Positions 34,914 through 44,320 of a stretch of DNA of 64,000 nucleotides are shown here, piece by piece. A program made the translations under genes and the position numbers. The stretch spans positions 372,001 through 436,000 of the forward strand of contig NZ_QJRC01000098.1 of assembly GCF_013393325.1 (NCBI RefSeq), written 5' to 3'. The notes beneath the pieces are model-generated. The model saw nothing but the letters and a program-made list of their open reading frames with translations. It had not been told where the DNA came from and did no database searches. How positions within the stretch are numbered: position 1 is the stretch's first letter; each line of letters begins with the position of its first letter. The DNA comes from Pseudomonas hunanensis. Lineage in GTDB: Bacteria > Pseudomonadota > Gammaproteobacteria > Pseudomonadales > Pseudomonadaceae.

Positions 34914-35032
34914 GCTTTTTACCGTCTTCGTTAGGTACTGCGCTTCGGCGCTGCGCCATTACTGGCGCCGCACCACCTGTGACCGTTGACCCCGGGTTTT
35001 CCCATGTGATCCGGTCCGGCGGACGTTCCGCG

Positions 35033-35073
35033 GTGAGTCATGCACGCAAGACTCACGACGGGCTGCCCGCCGT
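35033..35073 (-). other. Two hairpins between lpdG and sucC
   Basis: GTGAGTC/GACTCAC with a 10-base loop (35033-35056) and an imperfect 9-bp stem ACGACGGGC-type (35055-35073) just past the lpdG stop. No T run follows, so attenuation, an RNA-processing signal or differential stability of the sucCD message is more likely than full termination. Confidence 0.4.
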
Positions 35074-35085
35074 GGTTTCTTATAA

Positions 35086-36522
35086 TTAACGCTTCTTACG
35101 GTTGGCCACGTGAATGGCGCCGCCATTCACTGCCAGCGCTGCTTCATGCAACGCTTCGGACAGGGTCGGATGGCTGAAGACCATCATGCCCAGATCCTCG
35201 GCACTGGTGCCGAATTCCATTGCGATTGCGCCCTGCTGCACCAGTTCGGCAGCCGATGGGCCAATCACGTGTACACCCAGGACGCGGTCGGTCTTGGCAT
35301 CGGCGATGACCTTGACGAAACCACCGGTGTCGTTGGCAGCCATCGCACGGCCGCTGGCCGCGAACGGGAAGGTGCCCACGTTAACCTCAACGCCCTCGGC
35401 CTTCAAGGCCTGTTCGGTCTTGCCGACCCATGCGATTTCCGGGTGGGTGTAGATAACCGACGGGATCAGGTCGTAGTTCATCTGGGCCTTGTGGCCTTTG
35501 ATGCGCTCGACCACCATGATGCCCTCTTCCGACGCCTTGTGGGCCAGCATCATGCCGCGTACCACGTCACCGATGGCGAACACGCCCGGAACGCTGGTGG
35601 CACAGTGATCGTCGACGAAGATGTAGCCACGCTCGTCGATGGTCACGCCGCTGTCGGCAGCCAGCAGATCGGTGGTCACCGGGCGACGGCCGACCGCGAC
35701 GATCAGCTTGTCGAAGGTGATCTTCTGCTCGCCTTCGGCGTTGGTGTAGGTGACTTCGACTTCGTTGCCGTTGACTTTCGAGCCGGTGACGCGAGCGCCC
35801 AGCTTGATGTCCAGGCCTTGCTTGGTCAGGGTCTTCTGGGCTTCTTTCGACACAGCGGTGTCGGCAGCCATCAGGAAGGTGTCCAGGGCTTCCAGGACAG
35901 TGACTTCAGCACCCAGACGAGCCCATACCGAACCCAGCTCCAGGCCGATCACGCCAGCACCGATAACGCCCAGGCGCTTCGGTACGGTCTGGAATTCCAG
36001 GGCGCCGGTGGAGTCGACGATGACGTTCTGGTCGACCGGGGCCGGTGGAATGTCGATCGGGCGCGAGCCGGAAGCCAGGATCACGTTCTCGGCTTCGATG
36101 ACTTCGGTGGTGCCGTCAGCCTTGGTGACTTCGACTTTTTTGCCAGCCAGCAGCTTGCCGTGGCCCTGGATCGAAGTAACGCCGTTGGCCTTGAACAGGG
36201 TGGCAACGCCACCGGTCAGGTTCTTGACGATGCCAGCCTTGCGGCCAACCATCGCGGCGACGTCCATCTTCACTTCGCCAGTGGAGATACCGTGGACGTT
36301 GAAGCTCTCTTTGGCTTCCTTGTATTTCCAGGAGCTGTCCAGCAGCGCCTTGGAAGGAATGCAACCTACGTTCAGGCAGGTGCCGCCCAGGGCCAGCTTG
36401 CCCTCGGCGTCGGTGTACTTCTCGATACAGGCAGTCTTCAGACCAAGTTGGGCAGCCTTGATGGCAGCCACATAGCCGCCAGGACCTGCACCAATCACCA
36501 CTACGTCGAATTTCTGGGTCAT
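35086..36522 (-). CDS. lpdG: Dihydrolipoamide dehydrogenase (E3) of the 2-oxoglutarate dehydrogenase complex
   Basis: A 478-residue flavin disulfide reductase. FAD motif VVIGAGPGGYVAAIKAAQ; redox-active disulfide GGTCLNVGCIPSK; NAD-binding GAGVIGLELGSVWARLG; C-terminal interface with HPTLSEALHEA, where the catalytic His-Glu pair lies. It reoxidises dihydrolipoyl groups of E2 with NAD+. Adjacent to sucAB, it corresponds to LPD-glc, the 2-oxoglutarate dehydrogenase E3 known in P. putida. Confidence 0.96.
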   Translation of the reverse strand: MTQKFDVVVIGAGPGGYVAAIKAAQLGLKTACIEKYTDAEGKLALGGTCLNVGCIPSKALLDSSWKYKEAKESFNVHGISTGEVKMDVAAMVGRKAGIVKNLTGGVATLFKANGVTSIQGHGKLLAGKKVEVTKADGTTEVIEAENVILASGSRPIDIPPAPVDQNVIVDSTGALEFQTVPKRLGVIGAGVIGLELGSVWARLGAEVTVLEALDTFLMAADTAVSKEAQKTLTKQGLDIKLGARVTGSKVNGNEVEVTYTNAEGEQKITFDKLIVAVGRRPVTTDLLAADSGVTIDERGYIFVDDHCATSVPGVFAIGDVVRGMMLAHKASEEGIMVVERIKGHKAQMNYDLIPSVIYTHPEIAWVGKTEQALKAEGVEVNVGTFPFAASGRAMAANDTGGFVKVIADAKTDRVLGVHVIGPSAAELVQQGAIAMEFGTSAEDLGMMVFSHPTLSEALHEAALAVNGGAIHVANRKKR

Positions 36523-36570
36523 AAAAGATTCCTTATCAGCTACAAGCTACAAGCCGCGAACCGCGCGGCA

Positions 36571-36588
36571 TGGCTTCTTGCGAAGCCA
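36571..36588 (-). other. Hairpin between sucB and lpdG
   Basis: TGGCTTC/GAAGCCA with a TTGC loop in the 93-base sucB-lpdG spacer, next to a short repeated AGCTACA unit. No T run. Possibly modulates the lpdG message level. Confidence 0.35.
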
Positions 36589-36615
36589 AGGCCGGCACGG
36601 TACGCAGCCAGAGGG

Positions 36616-37836
36616 TTAGATGTCCAGCAGCAGGCGAGACGGATCTTCCAGCAGGTTCTTGATGGTGACCAGGAAGGTTACCGCTTCCTTACCATCGATC
36701 AGGCGGTGATCGTAGGACAGTGCCAGGTACATCATCGGGCGAATCACGACCTGACCATTGACGGCCATCGGGCGCTGGATGATGTTGTGCATGCCGAGGA
36801 TCGCGGCCTGCGGCGGGTTGACGATCGGGGTCGACATCATCGAACCGAAGGTACCGCCGTTGGTGATGGTGAAGGTACCGCCGGTCATTTCTTCGATCGA
36901 CAGTTTGCCGTCACGGGCTTTCTTGCCGAAGGTGGCAATGCCGTTTTCGATTTCAGCCAGGCTCATCGACTCGGCGTTGCGCAGTACCGGGACCACCAGG
37001 CCACGGTCGCTGGAAACCGCAACACCCACGTCAGCGAAGCCGTGGTAGACAATGTCGTTACCGTCGATCGAGGCGTTGACAGCCGGGAAGCGCTTCAGGG
37101 CTTCGGTGGCGGCCTTGACGAAGAACGACATGAAGCCCAGGCGTACGCCGTTATGGGTCTTCTCGAACAGGTCCTTGTACTTCGAACGCAGGGCCATGAC
37201 TTCGGTCATGTCGACTTCGTTGAAGGTGGTCAGCATGGCCATGTTCGACTGGGCTTCGACCAGACGCTCGGCGATCTTGGCACGCAGGCGAGTCATCGGC
37301 ACGCGCTTCTCGGTGCGGTCGCCAGCGGCGACGACAACCGGTGCAGCAGCGGCAGCAGGCTTGGCAGCCGGTGCAGCGGCAGGGGCCGACTTCTTGTTGG
37401 CAACGGCAGCCACCACGTCTTCCTTGGTGACGCGACCGCCTTTGCCAGTACCGGCAACGGTAGCCAGGTCGATGCCGTTTTCTTCAGCCAGCTTGCGCGC
37501 GGCCGGGGCAGCAACCGGGTCATCTTCGCCAGCATCAGCGGCAGCAGCGGCCGGAGCAGCAGCAGGCGCGGCAGCTGCGGCTGGAGCGGCGGCAGCACCG
37601 CCTTCAACGATCGAACCCAGCACTTCGTCGGACAGGACGGTGTCGCCCTCGCCCTTGACGATGTCGCCCAGCACGCCATCGGCGGTAGCCAGAACTTCCA
37701 GGACAACCTTGTCGGTCTCGATGTCGACGATCAGCTCGTCACGCTTGACGGCTTCGCCCGGCTTCTTGTGCCAGGTGGCAACGGTGCCATCGGCAACCGA
37801 TTCCGGGAAGGTTGGGGCTTTGATCTCGATAGCCAT
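36616..37836 (-). CDS. sucB: Dihydrolipoyl succinyltransferase (E2) of 2-oxoglutarate dehydrogenase
   Basis: A 406-residue E2. One lipoyl domain (residues 1-77) with the lipoylated lysine in DIETDKVVLEV (K43); an Ala/Pro linker; the E1/E3-binding domain with PAARKLAEENGIDLATVAGTG; a second Ala-rich linker; and the catalytic domain with the active-site SYDHRLIDG. It transfers the succinyl group to CoA. Follows sucA by 42 bases. Confidence 0.97.
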   Translation of the reverse strand: MAIEIKAPTFPESVADGTVATWHKKPGEAVKRDELIVDIETDKVVLEVLATADGVLGDIVKGEGDTVLSDEVLGSIVEGGAAAAPAAAAAPAAAPAAAAADAGEDDPVAAPAARKLAEENGIDLATVAGTGKGGRVTKEDVVAAVANKKSAPAAAPAAKPAAAAAPVVVAAGDRTEKRVPMTRLRAKIAERLVEAQSNMAMLTTFNEVDMTEVMALRSKYKDLFEKTHNGVRLGFMSFFVKAATEALKRFPAVNASIDGNDIVYHGFADVGVAVSSDRGLVVPVLRNAESMSLAEIENGIATFGKKARDGKLSIEEMTGGTFTITNGGTFGSMMSTPIVNPPQAAILGMHNIIQRPMAVNGQVVIRPMMYLALSYDHRLIDGKEAVTFLVTIKNLLEDPSRLLLDI

Positions 37837-37878
37837 TATCAGTGTTTCCTTAAATTCGGTTTCAGGTGCGCGAAGGCG

Positions 37879-40710
37879 TTAGACAGTGAAGGCGTCTTGC
37901 AGCAGTTTTTCCTGCTGTTCGGCGTGCTTCGAAGCGTAACCACAGGCTGGCGCGGCAGAAGCGTCGCGACCGGCGTACTCCAGGACCAATGCCTTGTTGT
38001 GGCGGCCCAGGATACGGCGCATGTGATGCTGACTGCTGTACCAGGCGCCCTGGTTCATCGGCTCTTCCTGGCACCATACGGCGTGCTTGAGGTTGCTGTA
38101 TTGCGCCAGGATTTCGACCAGGTCGTCCTCCGGGAACGGGTACAGCTGCTCGAGACGCAGGATGGCGATGTCTTCACGGCCTTCGGCACGGCGTTTTTCC
38201 AGCAGGTCGTAGTAGACCTTGCCGCTGCACAGCACCAGGCGCTCGACCTTGGCCGGATCGATTGCGTCGATTTCCGGGATCACGGTCTGGAACGAGCCTT
38301 CTGCCAGGTCTTCCAGCGTCGAGATGGCCAGTTTGTGGCGCAGCAGCGACTTCGGCGTCAGGACCACCAGCGGCTTGCGCAGCGGACGGATGACCTGGCG
38401 ACGCAGCAGGTGGTAGATCTGTGCTGGGGTGGTCGGTACGCAGACCTGGATGTTGTGCTCGGCGCACAGCTGCAGGTAACGCTCCAGACGCGCGGAGGAG
38501 TGCTCCGGGCCCTGCCCTTCATAACCGTGTGGCAGCAGCATGGTCAGACCGCACAGGCGGCCCCACTTGTGCTCACCGCTGGTGATGAACTGGTCGATCA
38601 CCACTTGTGCACCGTTGGCGAAGTCGCCGAACTGGGCTTCCCAGATCACCAACGCGTTCGGCGTGGTGGTGGAATAGCCGTATTCGAACGCCAGTACCGC
38701 TTCCTCGGACAGGAACGAATCGTACAGGTCGAAACGCGGCTGGCCTGGGAACAGGTTCTGCAGCGGAATGTAGGTGCTGGCGTCCTTCTGGTTGTGCAGC
38801 ACCGCGTGACGGTGCGAGAAGGTGCCACGGCCGATGTCCTGGCCGGTCATGCGGATCGGGTGACCTTCGAACTGCAGGGTGGCGTAGGCCATGGTCTCTG
38901 CATAACCCCAGTTGATCGGCAAGCCACCGGCCTGCATCTTCTGACGGTCTTCGTAGATCTTCGATACCTGACGCTGGACCACGAAACCTTCTGGCAGCTC
39001 GAGCAGCTTGGCCGACAGGTCCTGCAGGGTCTTGAGGTCGAAGCGGGTGTCGTGACGCGCGGTCCAGGCATGGCCCAGGTAAGGACGCCAGTCGACGAAC
39101 AGCTCGCGGTTCGGTTCCTTGACCAGGCTCTTCACTACATGCAGGCCATTGTCCAGGGCGTTGCGGTACTCGTCGATCTTGGCCTGAGCACGCTCGGCAT
39201 CGATGCGACCGGCCTGGATCAGCGCTTCTGCATACAGCTCGCGAGTGGTGCGCTGCTTGCTGATCTGCTGGTACATCAGCGGCTGGGTGCCGTTCGGCTC
39301 GTCAGCCTCGTTGTGGCCGCGACGACGGTAGCAGACCAGGTCGATGACCACGTCACGCTTGAACTGCATGCGGTAGTCGATGGCCAGCTGGGTGACGAAC
39401 AGCACCGCTTCCGGGTCATCGCCGTTCACGTGCAGGATCGGCGCCTGGATCATCTTGGCAACGTCGGTGGCGTACTCGGTGGAGCGCGCGTCCAGCGGGT
39501 TGCTGATGGTGAAGCCAACCTGGTTGTTGATCACGATGTGCACGGTACCGCCGGTCTTGAAACCGCGGGTCTGCGACATCTGGAAGGTTTCCATGACCAC
39601 GCCCTGGCCGGCGAATGCTGCGTCGCCGTGGATCGAGATCGGCAGCACCTTGTCGCCAACGGTGTCGTTGCGGCGATCCTGACGGGCGCGCACCGAACCT
39701 TCGACCACAGGCGAAACGATTTCCAGGTGGGACGGGTTGAACGCCATGGCCAGGTGAACTTCGCCACCGGTGGTCATCACGTTCGAGGAGAAGCCCTGGT
39801 GATACTTCACGTCACCGGAGCCCAGCTCGTTCATCTTCTTGCCTTCGAACTCGTCGAACAGCTCGCGCGGGTTCTTGCCGAAGGTGTTCACCAGGACGTT
39901 CAGGCGGCCACGGTGAGCCATGCCGATCACGACTTCCTTGGTCCCGTAGGAGCCGGAACGCTGGATCATTTCATCCAGCATCGGGATCAGGCTCTCGCCA
40001 CCTTCAAGGCCGAAGCGCTTGGTGCCCGGGTACTTGGTGCCCAGGTATTTTTCCAGGCCCTCACCGGCGGTCACGCGCTCGAGCAGGTGGGCCTGCACGT
40101 CAGCGGAAAACTCCGGACGGCCGCGCACGCTTTCCAGGCGCTGCTGGAACCAGCTGCGCTGCTCGGAATCGACGATGTGGGTGAATTCGGCGCCAATGGT
40201 GCGACAATATGTCTTCTGGAGTGCATCGAAGATGTCGCGTAGGCTCGCCTCCTCTTTGCCGATGAACAGGTCGCCGGCACGGAAGGTCGTATCAAGATCG
40301 GCATTGGTCAAGCCGTAGTGATTGATCGACAGGTCTACGGGCGCAGGGCGCTGCCACAACCCCAACGGGTCGAGCTTGGCAGCCTGATGGCCGCGCATAC
40401 GATAGGCCTGGATCAGTCGCAGAACTTCAACCTGCTTCTTCTCGTGTTCACTGCTCACGCTCCCGGCGGAAACCGGTTGGGCGCGGCGCTGGTTCTTTGC
40501 CAGCAGTACGAAATGGTCGCGGATTGTCGAGTGCGATACATCGGTAGCGGTGCTGCCGTCGGCTGGCAACTTCTGGAAGTAAGTGCGCCACTCTTCTGGC
40601 ACAGCGTTAGGGTCGTGCAGGTAGAGTTCGTAGAGCTCTTCCACATATGCAGCGTTACCACCTGAAAGGTGGGCGCTATCCCACATGCGCTGCATCACGC
40701 TTTCTTGCAT
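37879..40710 (-). CDS. sucA: 2-oxoglutarate dehydrogenase E1 component
   Basis: A 943-residue thiamine-diphosphate enzyme, normal length. An N-terminal E2-binding helix (YVEELYELYLHDPNAVPEEW) precedes the catalytic core with GMAHRGRLNVLVN, HGDAAFAGQGVVMET (ThDP region) and NNQVGFT. The C-terminal transketolase domain has SFLSEEAVLAFEYGYS and LLPHGYEGQGPEHSSAR. It decarboxylates 2-oxoglutarate. It starts 246 bases after sdhB; spacer hairpins suggest processing between the two. Confidence 0.98.
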   Translation of the reverse strand: MQESVMQRMWDSAHLSGGNAAYVEELYELYLHDPNAVPEEWRTYFQKLPADGSTATDVSHSTIRDHFVLLAKNQRRAQPVSAGSVSSEHEKKQVEVLRLIQAYRMRGHQAAKLDPLGLWQRPAPVDLSINHYGLTNADLDTTFRAGDLFIGKEEASLRDIFDALQKTYCRTIGAEFTHIVDSEQRSWFQQRLESVRGRPEFSADVQAHLLERVTAGEGLEKYLGTKYPGTKRFGLEGGESLIPMLDEMIQRSGSYGTKEVVIGMAHRGRLNVLVNTFGKNPRELFDEFEGKKMNELGSGDVKYHQGFSSNVMTTGGEVHLAMAFNPSHLEIVSPVVEGSVRARQDRRNDTVGDKVLPISIHGDAAFAGQGVVMETFQMSQTRGFKTGGTVHIVINNQVGFTISNPLDARSTEYATDVAKMIQAPILHVNGDDPEAVLFVTQLAIDYRMQFKRDVVIDLVCYRRRGHNEADEPNGTQPLMYQQISKQRTTRELYAEALIQAGRIDAERAQAKIDEYRNALDNGLHVVKSLVKEPNRELFVDWRPYLGHAWTARHDTRFDLKTLQDLSAKLLELPEGFVVQRQVSKIYEDRQKMQAGGLPINWGYAETMAYATLQFEGHPIRMTGQDIGRGTFSHRHAVLHNQKDASTYIPLQNLFPGQPRFDLYDSFLSEEAVLAFEYGYSTTTPNALVIWEAQFGDFANGAQVVIDQFITSGEHKWGRLCGLTMLLPHGYEGQGPEHSSARLERYLQLCAEHNIQVCVPTTPAQIYHLLRRQVIRPLRKPLVVLTPKSLLRHKLAISTLEDLAEGSFQTVIPEIDAIDPAKVERLVLCSGKVYYDLLEKRRAEGREDIAILRLEQLYPFPEDDLVEILAQYSNLKHAVWCQEEPMNQGAWYSSQHHMRRILGRHNKALVLEYAGRDASAAPACGYASKHAEQQEKLLQDAFTV

Positions 40711-40811
40711 GCTTGGTCACCCTCGATTAGGGGACTGATCGGCGAGAGCCACAGCAAACCTGGAAAAGTCCGAAAACAGCGACTGAACCACGCCACTTGG
40801 ATCCTGCTGAT

Positions 40812-40833
40812 TTTCCGGGTACCAGCCCGGAAA
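40812..40833 (-). other. Stem-loop in sdhB-sucA spacer (near sucA)
   Basis: Perfect 8-bp stem TTTCCGGG/CCCGGAAA with a 6-base loop, about 100 bases before the sucA start. It lies in the 246-base non-coding spacer and has no T run after it on the minus strand. Confidence 0.45.
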
Positions 40834-40905
40834 GCCCCTGCTGGTCTCATATCTTCATAGGTAATGAACGCGGGCTTTGTGGGCCCTTGTTCGGGTTTTA
40901 CCTCA

Positions 40906-40926
40906 GTGCGGGCTCACCACCCGCAC
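40906..40926 (-). other. Stem-loop in sdhB-sucA spacer (near sdhB)
   Basis: GTGCGGG/CCCGCAC with a 7-base loop, about 30 bases after the sdhB stop. It could be a 3'-end stabiliser or partial terminator of sdhCDAB. Confidence 0.45.
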
Positions 40927-40956
40927 CTCGGCTTACTGCAGGTACAACACTTTGTA

Positions 40957-41661
40957 TCAGGTGCCGCTTTGCAGCAGCATGTTACGTACGTGACCGATTG
41001 CCTTGGTCGGGTTCAGACCTTTCGGGCAAACGTTTACGCAGTTCATGATCCCGCGGCAGCGGAATACGCTGAACGGGTCATCCAGGGACGCCAGGCGCTC
41101 CTGAGTCTTGGTATCGCGGCTGTCGGCCAGGAAACGGTAGGCCTGCAGCAGTGCAGCCGGGCCCAGGAACTTGTCCGGGTTCCACCAGAACGACGGGCAG
41201 GAAGTCGAGCAGCACGCGCACAGGATGCACTCGTACAGGCCGTCCAGCTTGTCACGATCTTCCGGCGACTGCAGGCGCTCGATGGCCGGTGCCGGGGTAT
41301 CGTTCTGCAGGAATGGCTTCACCTTCTCGTACTGCTTGTAGAAGATGCTCATATCGACCACCAGGTCACGAATGACCGGCAGGCCTGGCAGCGGGCGCAG
41401 AACCAGCTTGCCGCCCTTCACCACCGCCGACAGCGGGGTGATGCAGGCCAGGCCGTTCTTGCCGTTCATGTTCATGCCATCGGAACCGCAAACGCCTTCA
41501 CGGCAGGAGCGACGGTACGAGAAACCTTCGTCCTTTTCCTTGATCAGTGCCAATACGTCCAGCACCATCAGGTCCTTGCCGCCGGTATCGACGTCGAACG
41601 ACTCCATTTTTGGCGCCGAGTCGGTGTCCGGGTTGTAACGATAAACTTCGACTTTCAACAT
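40957..41661 (-). CDS. sdhB: Succinate dehydrogenase iron-sulfur subunit
   Basis: A 234-residue protein with three iron-sulfur centres: the 2Fe-2S domain with CREGVCGSDGMNMNG, and the C-terminal ferredoxin domain with CILCACCSTSCPSFWWNP and CRGIMNCVNVCPKGLNP. It carries electrons from the SdhA flavin to ubiquinone. The ATG at 41661 (MLKVEVYRYN) matches family starts; a GTG three codons upstream sits too close to AAGGG. Last of sdhCDAB. Confidence 0.97.
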   Translation of the reverse strand: MLKVEVYRYNPDTDSAPKMESFDVDTGGKDLMVLDVLALIKEKDEGFSYRRSCREGVCGSDGMNMNGKNGLACITPLSAVVKGGKLVLRPLPGLPVIRDLVVDMSIFYKQYEKVKPFLQNDTPAPAIERLQSPEDRDKLDGLYECILCACCSTSCPSFWWNPDKFLGPAALLQAYRFLADSRDTKTQERLASLDDPFSVFRCRGIMNCVNVCPKGLNPTKAIGHVRNMLLQSGT

Positions 41662-41672
41662 AGCAGCCACCC

Positions 41673-43445
41673 TTAGTAAGTCCGGACTTTTGGTTCGAAG
41701 GCTGGAACAGTCTTCGGCGCAAAGTTGACGCCGCGCTTGGCAACGCGCTTCTCACCCGGGTAGTACAGGGTGTGGCACAGCCAGTTTTCGTCGTCACGGT
41801 CTTCGAAGTCTTCACGGGCGTGAGCGCCGCGGGACTCTTTACGGGCTTCGGCCGCGATGGCGGTAGCTTCGGCAACTTCCAGCAGGTTCTGCAGCTCCAG
41901 CGCTTCGATACGCGCGGTGTTGAAGGCCTGGGACTTGTCATTGATCTTGACGTTGGCGATACGGTCACGCAGACCCGCCAGCTGCTCGATACCCTTCTGC
42001 ATGTATTCGCCAGTACGGAATACACCGAAGTAGTTCTGCATGCAGCTTTGCAGCTCGCGCTTCAGGCTGGCAACGTCTTCGCCAGTGGTGCGCTCGTTGA
42101 GCTTGTTCAGGCGGTTGAGGGCAACATCGATGTCGGTGTCGCTGGCGTCCAGATGCTCGATGCCGTCGCTCAGCGCCTTCTCCAGGTGCAGGCCGGCAGC
42201 ACGGCCGAACACCACCAGGTCGAGCAGCGAGTTGCCGCCCAGACGGTTGGCACCGTGAACCGATACGCACGCCACTTCACCAACAGCGAACAGGCCAGGG
42301 ATGATGTGATCCTTGCCTTCTTCGTCCATGGTGATGGCCTGGCCATGAATGTTGGTGGCAACGCCGCCCATCATGTAGTGGCAGGTTGGAACGACCGGAA
42401 CCGGCGCGACGACAGGGTCGACGTGAGCGAAGGTTTTGGACAGTTCGCAGATACCTGGCAGGCGGCTGTGCAGCACTTCCTCGCCCAGGTGGTCCAGCTT
42501 CAGCAGTACGTGGTCCTTGTTCGGGCCCACGCCGTTGCCGGCGATGATTTCCTTGACCATGGAACGGGCAACCACGTCGCGGCCGGCCAGGTCTTTCGCG
42601 TTCGGCGCGTAACGCTCCATGAAGCGCTCGCCGTGGGCGTTGATCAGGTAGCCACCTTCACCGCGGCAACCCTCGGTGACCAGAACACCGGCGCCGGCGA
42701 TGCCGGTTGGGTGGAACTGCCACATTTCGATGTCCTGCACCGGTACGCCTGCACGCAGGGCCATGCCGATACCGTCACCGGTGTTGATCAGGGCGTTGGT
42801 GGTGGAGGCGTAGATACGGCCCGCACCGCCAGTGGCCAGAACGGTGGCCTTGGACTTGATGTACATGGTTTCGCCGGTTTCGATGCAGATCGCGATCACA
42901 CCGACGAAGGCGCCTTCCTGGTTTTTCACCAGGTCAACGGCATAGTACTCATTGAGGAACGTGGTACCGGCTTTCAGGTTGCCCTGGTACAGGGTGTGCA
43001 GCAGCGCGTGACCGGTACGGTCGGAAGCGGCACAGGTACGAGCAGCCTGGCCACCCTTACCGTAATCCTTGGACTGGCCACCGAACGGACGCTGGTAGAT
43101 ACGGCCGGTTTCGGTACGCGAGAACGGCAAGCCCATGTGGTCCAGCTCGAAGACCGCGGCCGGGCCTTCTTGACACATGTATTCGATAGCGTCCTGGTCA
43201 CCGATGTAGTCGGAACCCTTGACGGTATCGTACATGTGCCAGCGCCAGTCGTCGTTCGGGTCGGCCGAAGCGATGGCGCAGGTGATGCCGCCCTGGGCGG
43301 ATACAGTGTGCGAACGGGTCGGGAAGACCTTGGTGACTACGGCAGTCTTGTGGCCGCCTTGAGCCAGTTGCAGCGCTGCGCGCATGCCGGCGCCGCCGCC
43401 ACCGATGATGATGGCGTCGAAGGAAATGGTTGGAATGCTAGCCAT
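41673..43445 (-). CDS. sdhA: Succinate dehydrogenase flavoprotein subunit
   Basis: A 590-residue flavoprotein. FAD motif IIGGGGAGMRAALQLA; covalent FAD histidine in TRSHTVSAQGG; catalytic-region HPTGIAGAGVLVTEGCRGEG, and HGANRLGGNSLLD. It oxidises succinate to fumarate on the cytosolic face of the inner membrane. Three bases after sdhD and 11 before sdhB. Confidence 0.98.
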   Translation of the reverse strand: MASIPTISFDAIIIGGGGAGMRAALQLAQGGHKTAVVTKVFPTRSHTVSAQGGITCAIASADPNDDWRWHMYDTVKGSDYIGDQDAIEYMCQEGPAAVFELDHMGLPFSRTETGRIYQRPFGGQSKDYGKGGQAARTCAASDRTGHALLHTLYQGNLKAGTTFLNEYYAVDLVKNQEGAFVGVIAICIETGETMYIKSKATVLATGGAGRIYASTTNALINTGDGIGMALRAGVPVQDIEMWQFHPTGIAGAGVLVTEGCRGEGGYLINAHGERFMERYAPNAKDLAGRDVVARSMVKEIIAGNGVGPNKDHVLLKLDHLGEEVLHSRLPGICELSKTFAHVDPVVAPVPVVPTCHYMMGGVATNIHGQAITMDEEGKDHIIPGLFAVGEVACVSVHGANRLGGNSLLDLVVFGRAAGLHLEKALSDGIEHLDASDTDIDVALNRLNKLNERTTGEDVASLKRELQSCMQNYFGVFRTGEYMQKGIEQLAGLRDRIANVKINDKSQAFNTARIEALELQNLLEVAEATAIAAEARKESRGAHAREDFEDRDDENWLCHTLYYPGEKRVAKRGVNFAPKTVPAFEPKVRTY

Positions 43446-43448
43446 GGA

Positions 43449-43817
43449 TCAGATACCCCAGAGAATCTGCACACCCCAGACGAAGTAAGCGAACATCGCA
43501 ACGCCGCATACCGCCTGGAACAGGAAACGAATCGCAGTTGCCGACTTGCCGAACGACATAGGCGTCAGGTAGTCGGTTGCAATGGTCCACATGCCGACCC
43601 AGGCGTGAGCGCCCAGGGCAACGAGGGCCAGCAGACTGAAGATCCGCATCGCGTTGTTGGAGAACAGACCATGCCACTGGGTGTAGTCGATGCCTGGGTG
43701 GGCGACCACGTAGCCGATCAGGAAGAGGAAGTAAGCCGCGAGAACGACCGCAGAAACGCGCTGCGCCATCCAGTCATAGAGGCCCGAACGCGACAGGTTC
43801 GTGACATTGGTTACCAT
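43449..43817 (-). CDS. sdhD: Succinate dehydrogenase membrane anchor subunit
   Basis: A 122-residue protein with three membrane helices (VLAAYFLFLIGYVVAH; IFSLLALVALGAHAWVGMW; RFLFQAVCGVAMFAYFVWG). The GAHAWVGMW histidine corresponds to the haem b ligand region, and DYLTP is conserved. The ATG at 43817 overlaps the sdhC stop by 7 bases. Confidence 0.95.
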   Translation of the reverse strand: MVTNVTNLSRSGLYDWMAQRVSAVVLAAYFLFLIGYVVAHPGIDYTQWHGLFSNNAMRIFSLLALVALGAHAWVGMWTIATDYLTPMSFGKSATAIRFLFQAVCGVAMFAYFVWGVQILWGI

Positions 43818-44197
43818 ACCCAAACTCCCACCAGAACGATCAGCACCACGGAGATGACGATCACGATTTTCGAGCCCAGCTTGCCGCCTTCCAGCGTCTC
43901 ACCGATGCCCATGTCCATGATCAGGTGACGAACACCTGCCACGAGGTGATAAAGCAGGGCGGACAGCAGGCCCCAGGTCACGAACTTGGCCAGCGGGCTG
44001 GTCAGACACGCCTTCACCTCGCCGAAGCCTTCCTCGGAACCCAGCGACTTGCCCAGTGCATAAAGCATGATGGCAAGGCCGATGAACAGGATGACGCCGG
44101 AGATACGGTGCAGGATGGACGTGTACGCAGTGACGGGGAGCTTGATGGTCCTTAGGTCTAGGTTTACAGGTCGTTGGCTTTTCACGGCTTTTTTCAC
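43811..44197 (-). CDS. sdhC: Succinate dehydrogenase cytochrome b556 subunit
   Basis: A 128-residue membrane anchor. RPVNLDLRTIKLPVTAYTSI and LHRISGVILF are the family signature; HLVAGVRHLIMDMG carries the haem ligand. It reads from a GTG at 44197 because AGGGG lies 7 bases upstream; a GTG four codons later is an alternative. First gene of the sdhCDAB-sucAB-lpdG-sucCD run. In pseudomonads sdh messages are repressed by PrrF RNAs in low iron (established knowledge); the leader was not analysed for pairing. Confidence 0.95.
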   Translation of the reverse strand: MKKAVKSQRPVNLDLRTIKLPVTAYTSILHRISGVILFIGLAIMLYALGKSLGSEEGFGEVKACLTSPLAKFVTWGLLSALLYHLVAGVRHLIMDMGIGETLEGGKLGSKIVIVISVVLIVLVGVWVW

Positions 44198-44289
44198 ACT
44201 GAAGAGCCCCTAGCGAATCAGGGCAAAGTTGTTGGTAAGTGTACTGGTCAGGTACCCACCACCCAGGGAACGGCGACCCCCAGCAGTTC

Positions 44290-44303
44290 GGGCTTGCAAG
44301 CCC
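44290..44303 (-). promoter_or_regulatory. Perfect 14-bp palindrome just downstream of the sdh transcription start
   Basis: GGGCTTG/CAAGCCC is uninterrupted and lies about +12 to +25 relative to the start predicted from the promoter at 44321-44349. It could be an operator or the base of an RNA structure. Confidence 0.4.
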
Positions 44304-44320
44304 CTGGCGGTCGGGTGCCG

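Noticed and set aside
35110..40242. A 1710-codon open frame on the plus strand across lpdG, sucB and sucA
   Set aside because: It is antisense to three certain TCA genes and crosses two spacers. High GC and strong codon bias remove stops from this frame; there is no family similarity and no ribosome-binding site.
41772..43928. A 718-codon plus-strand frame opposite sdhA and sdhD
   Set aside because: Shadow of well-identified genes on the other strand; composition is His/Gln/Val-rich as expected for an antisense frame.
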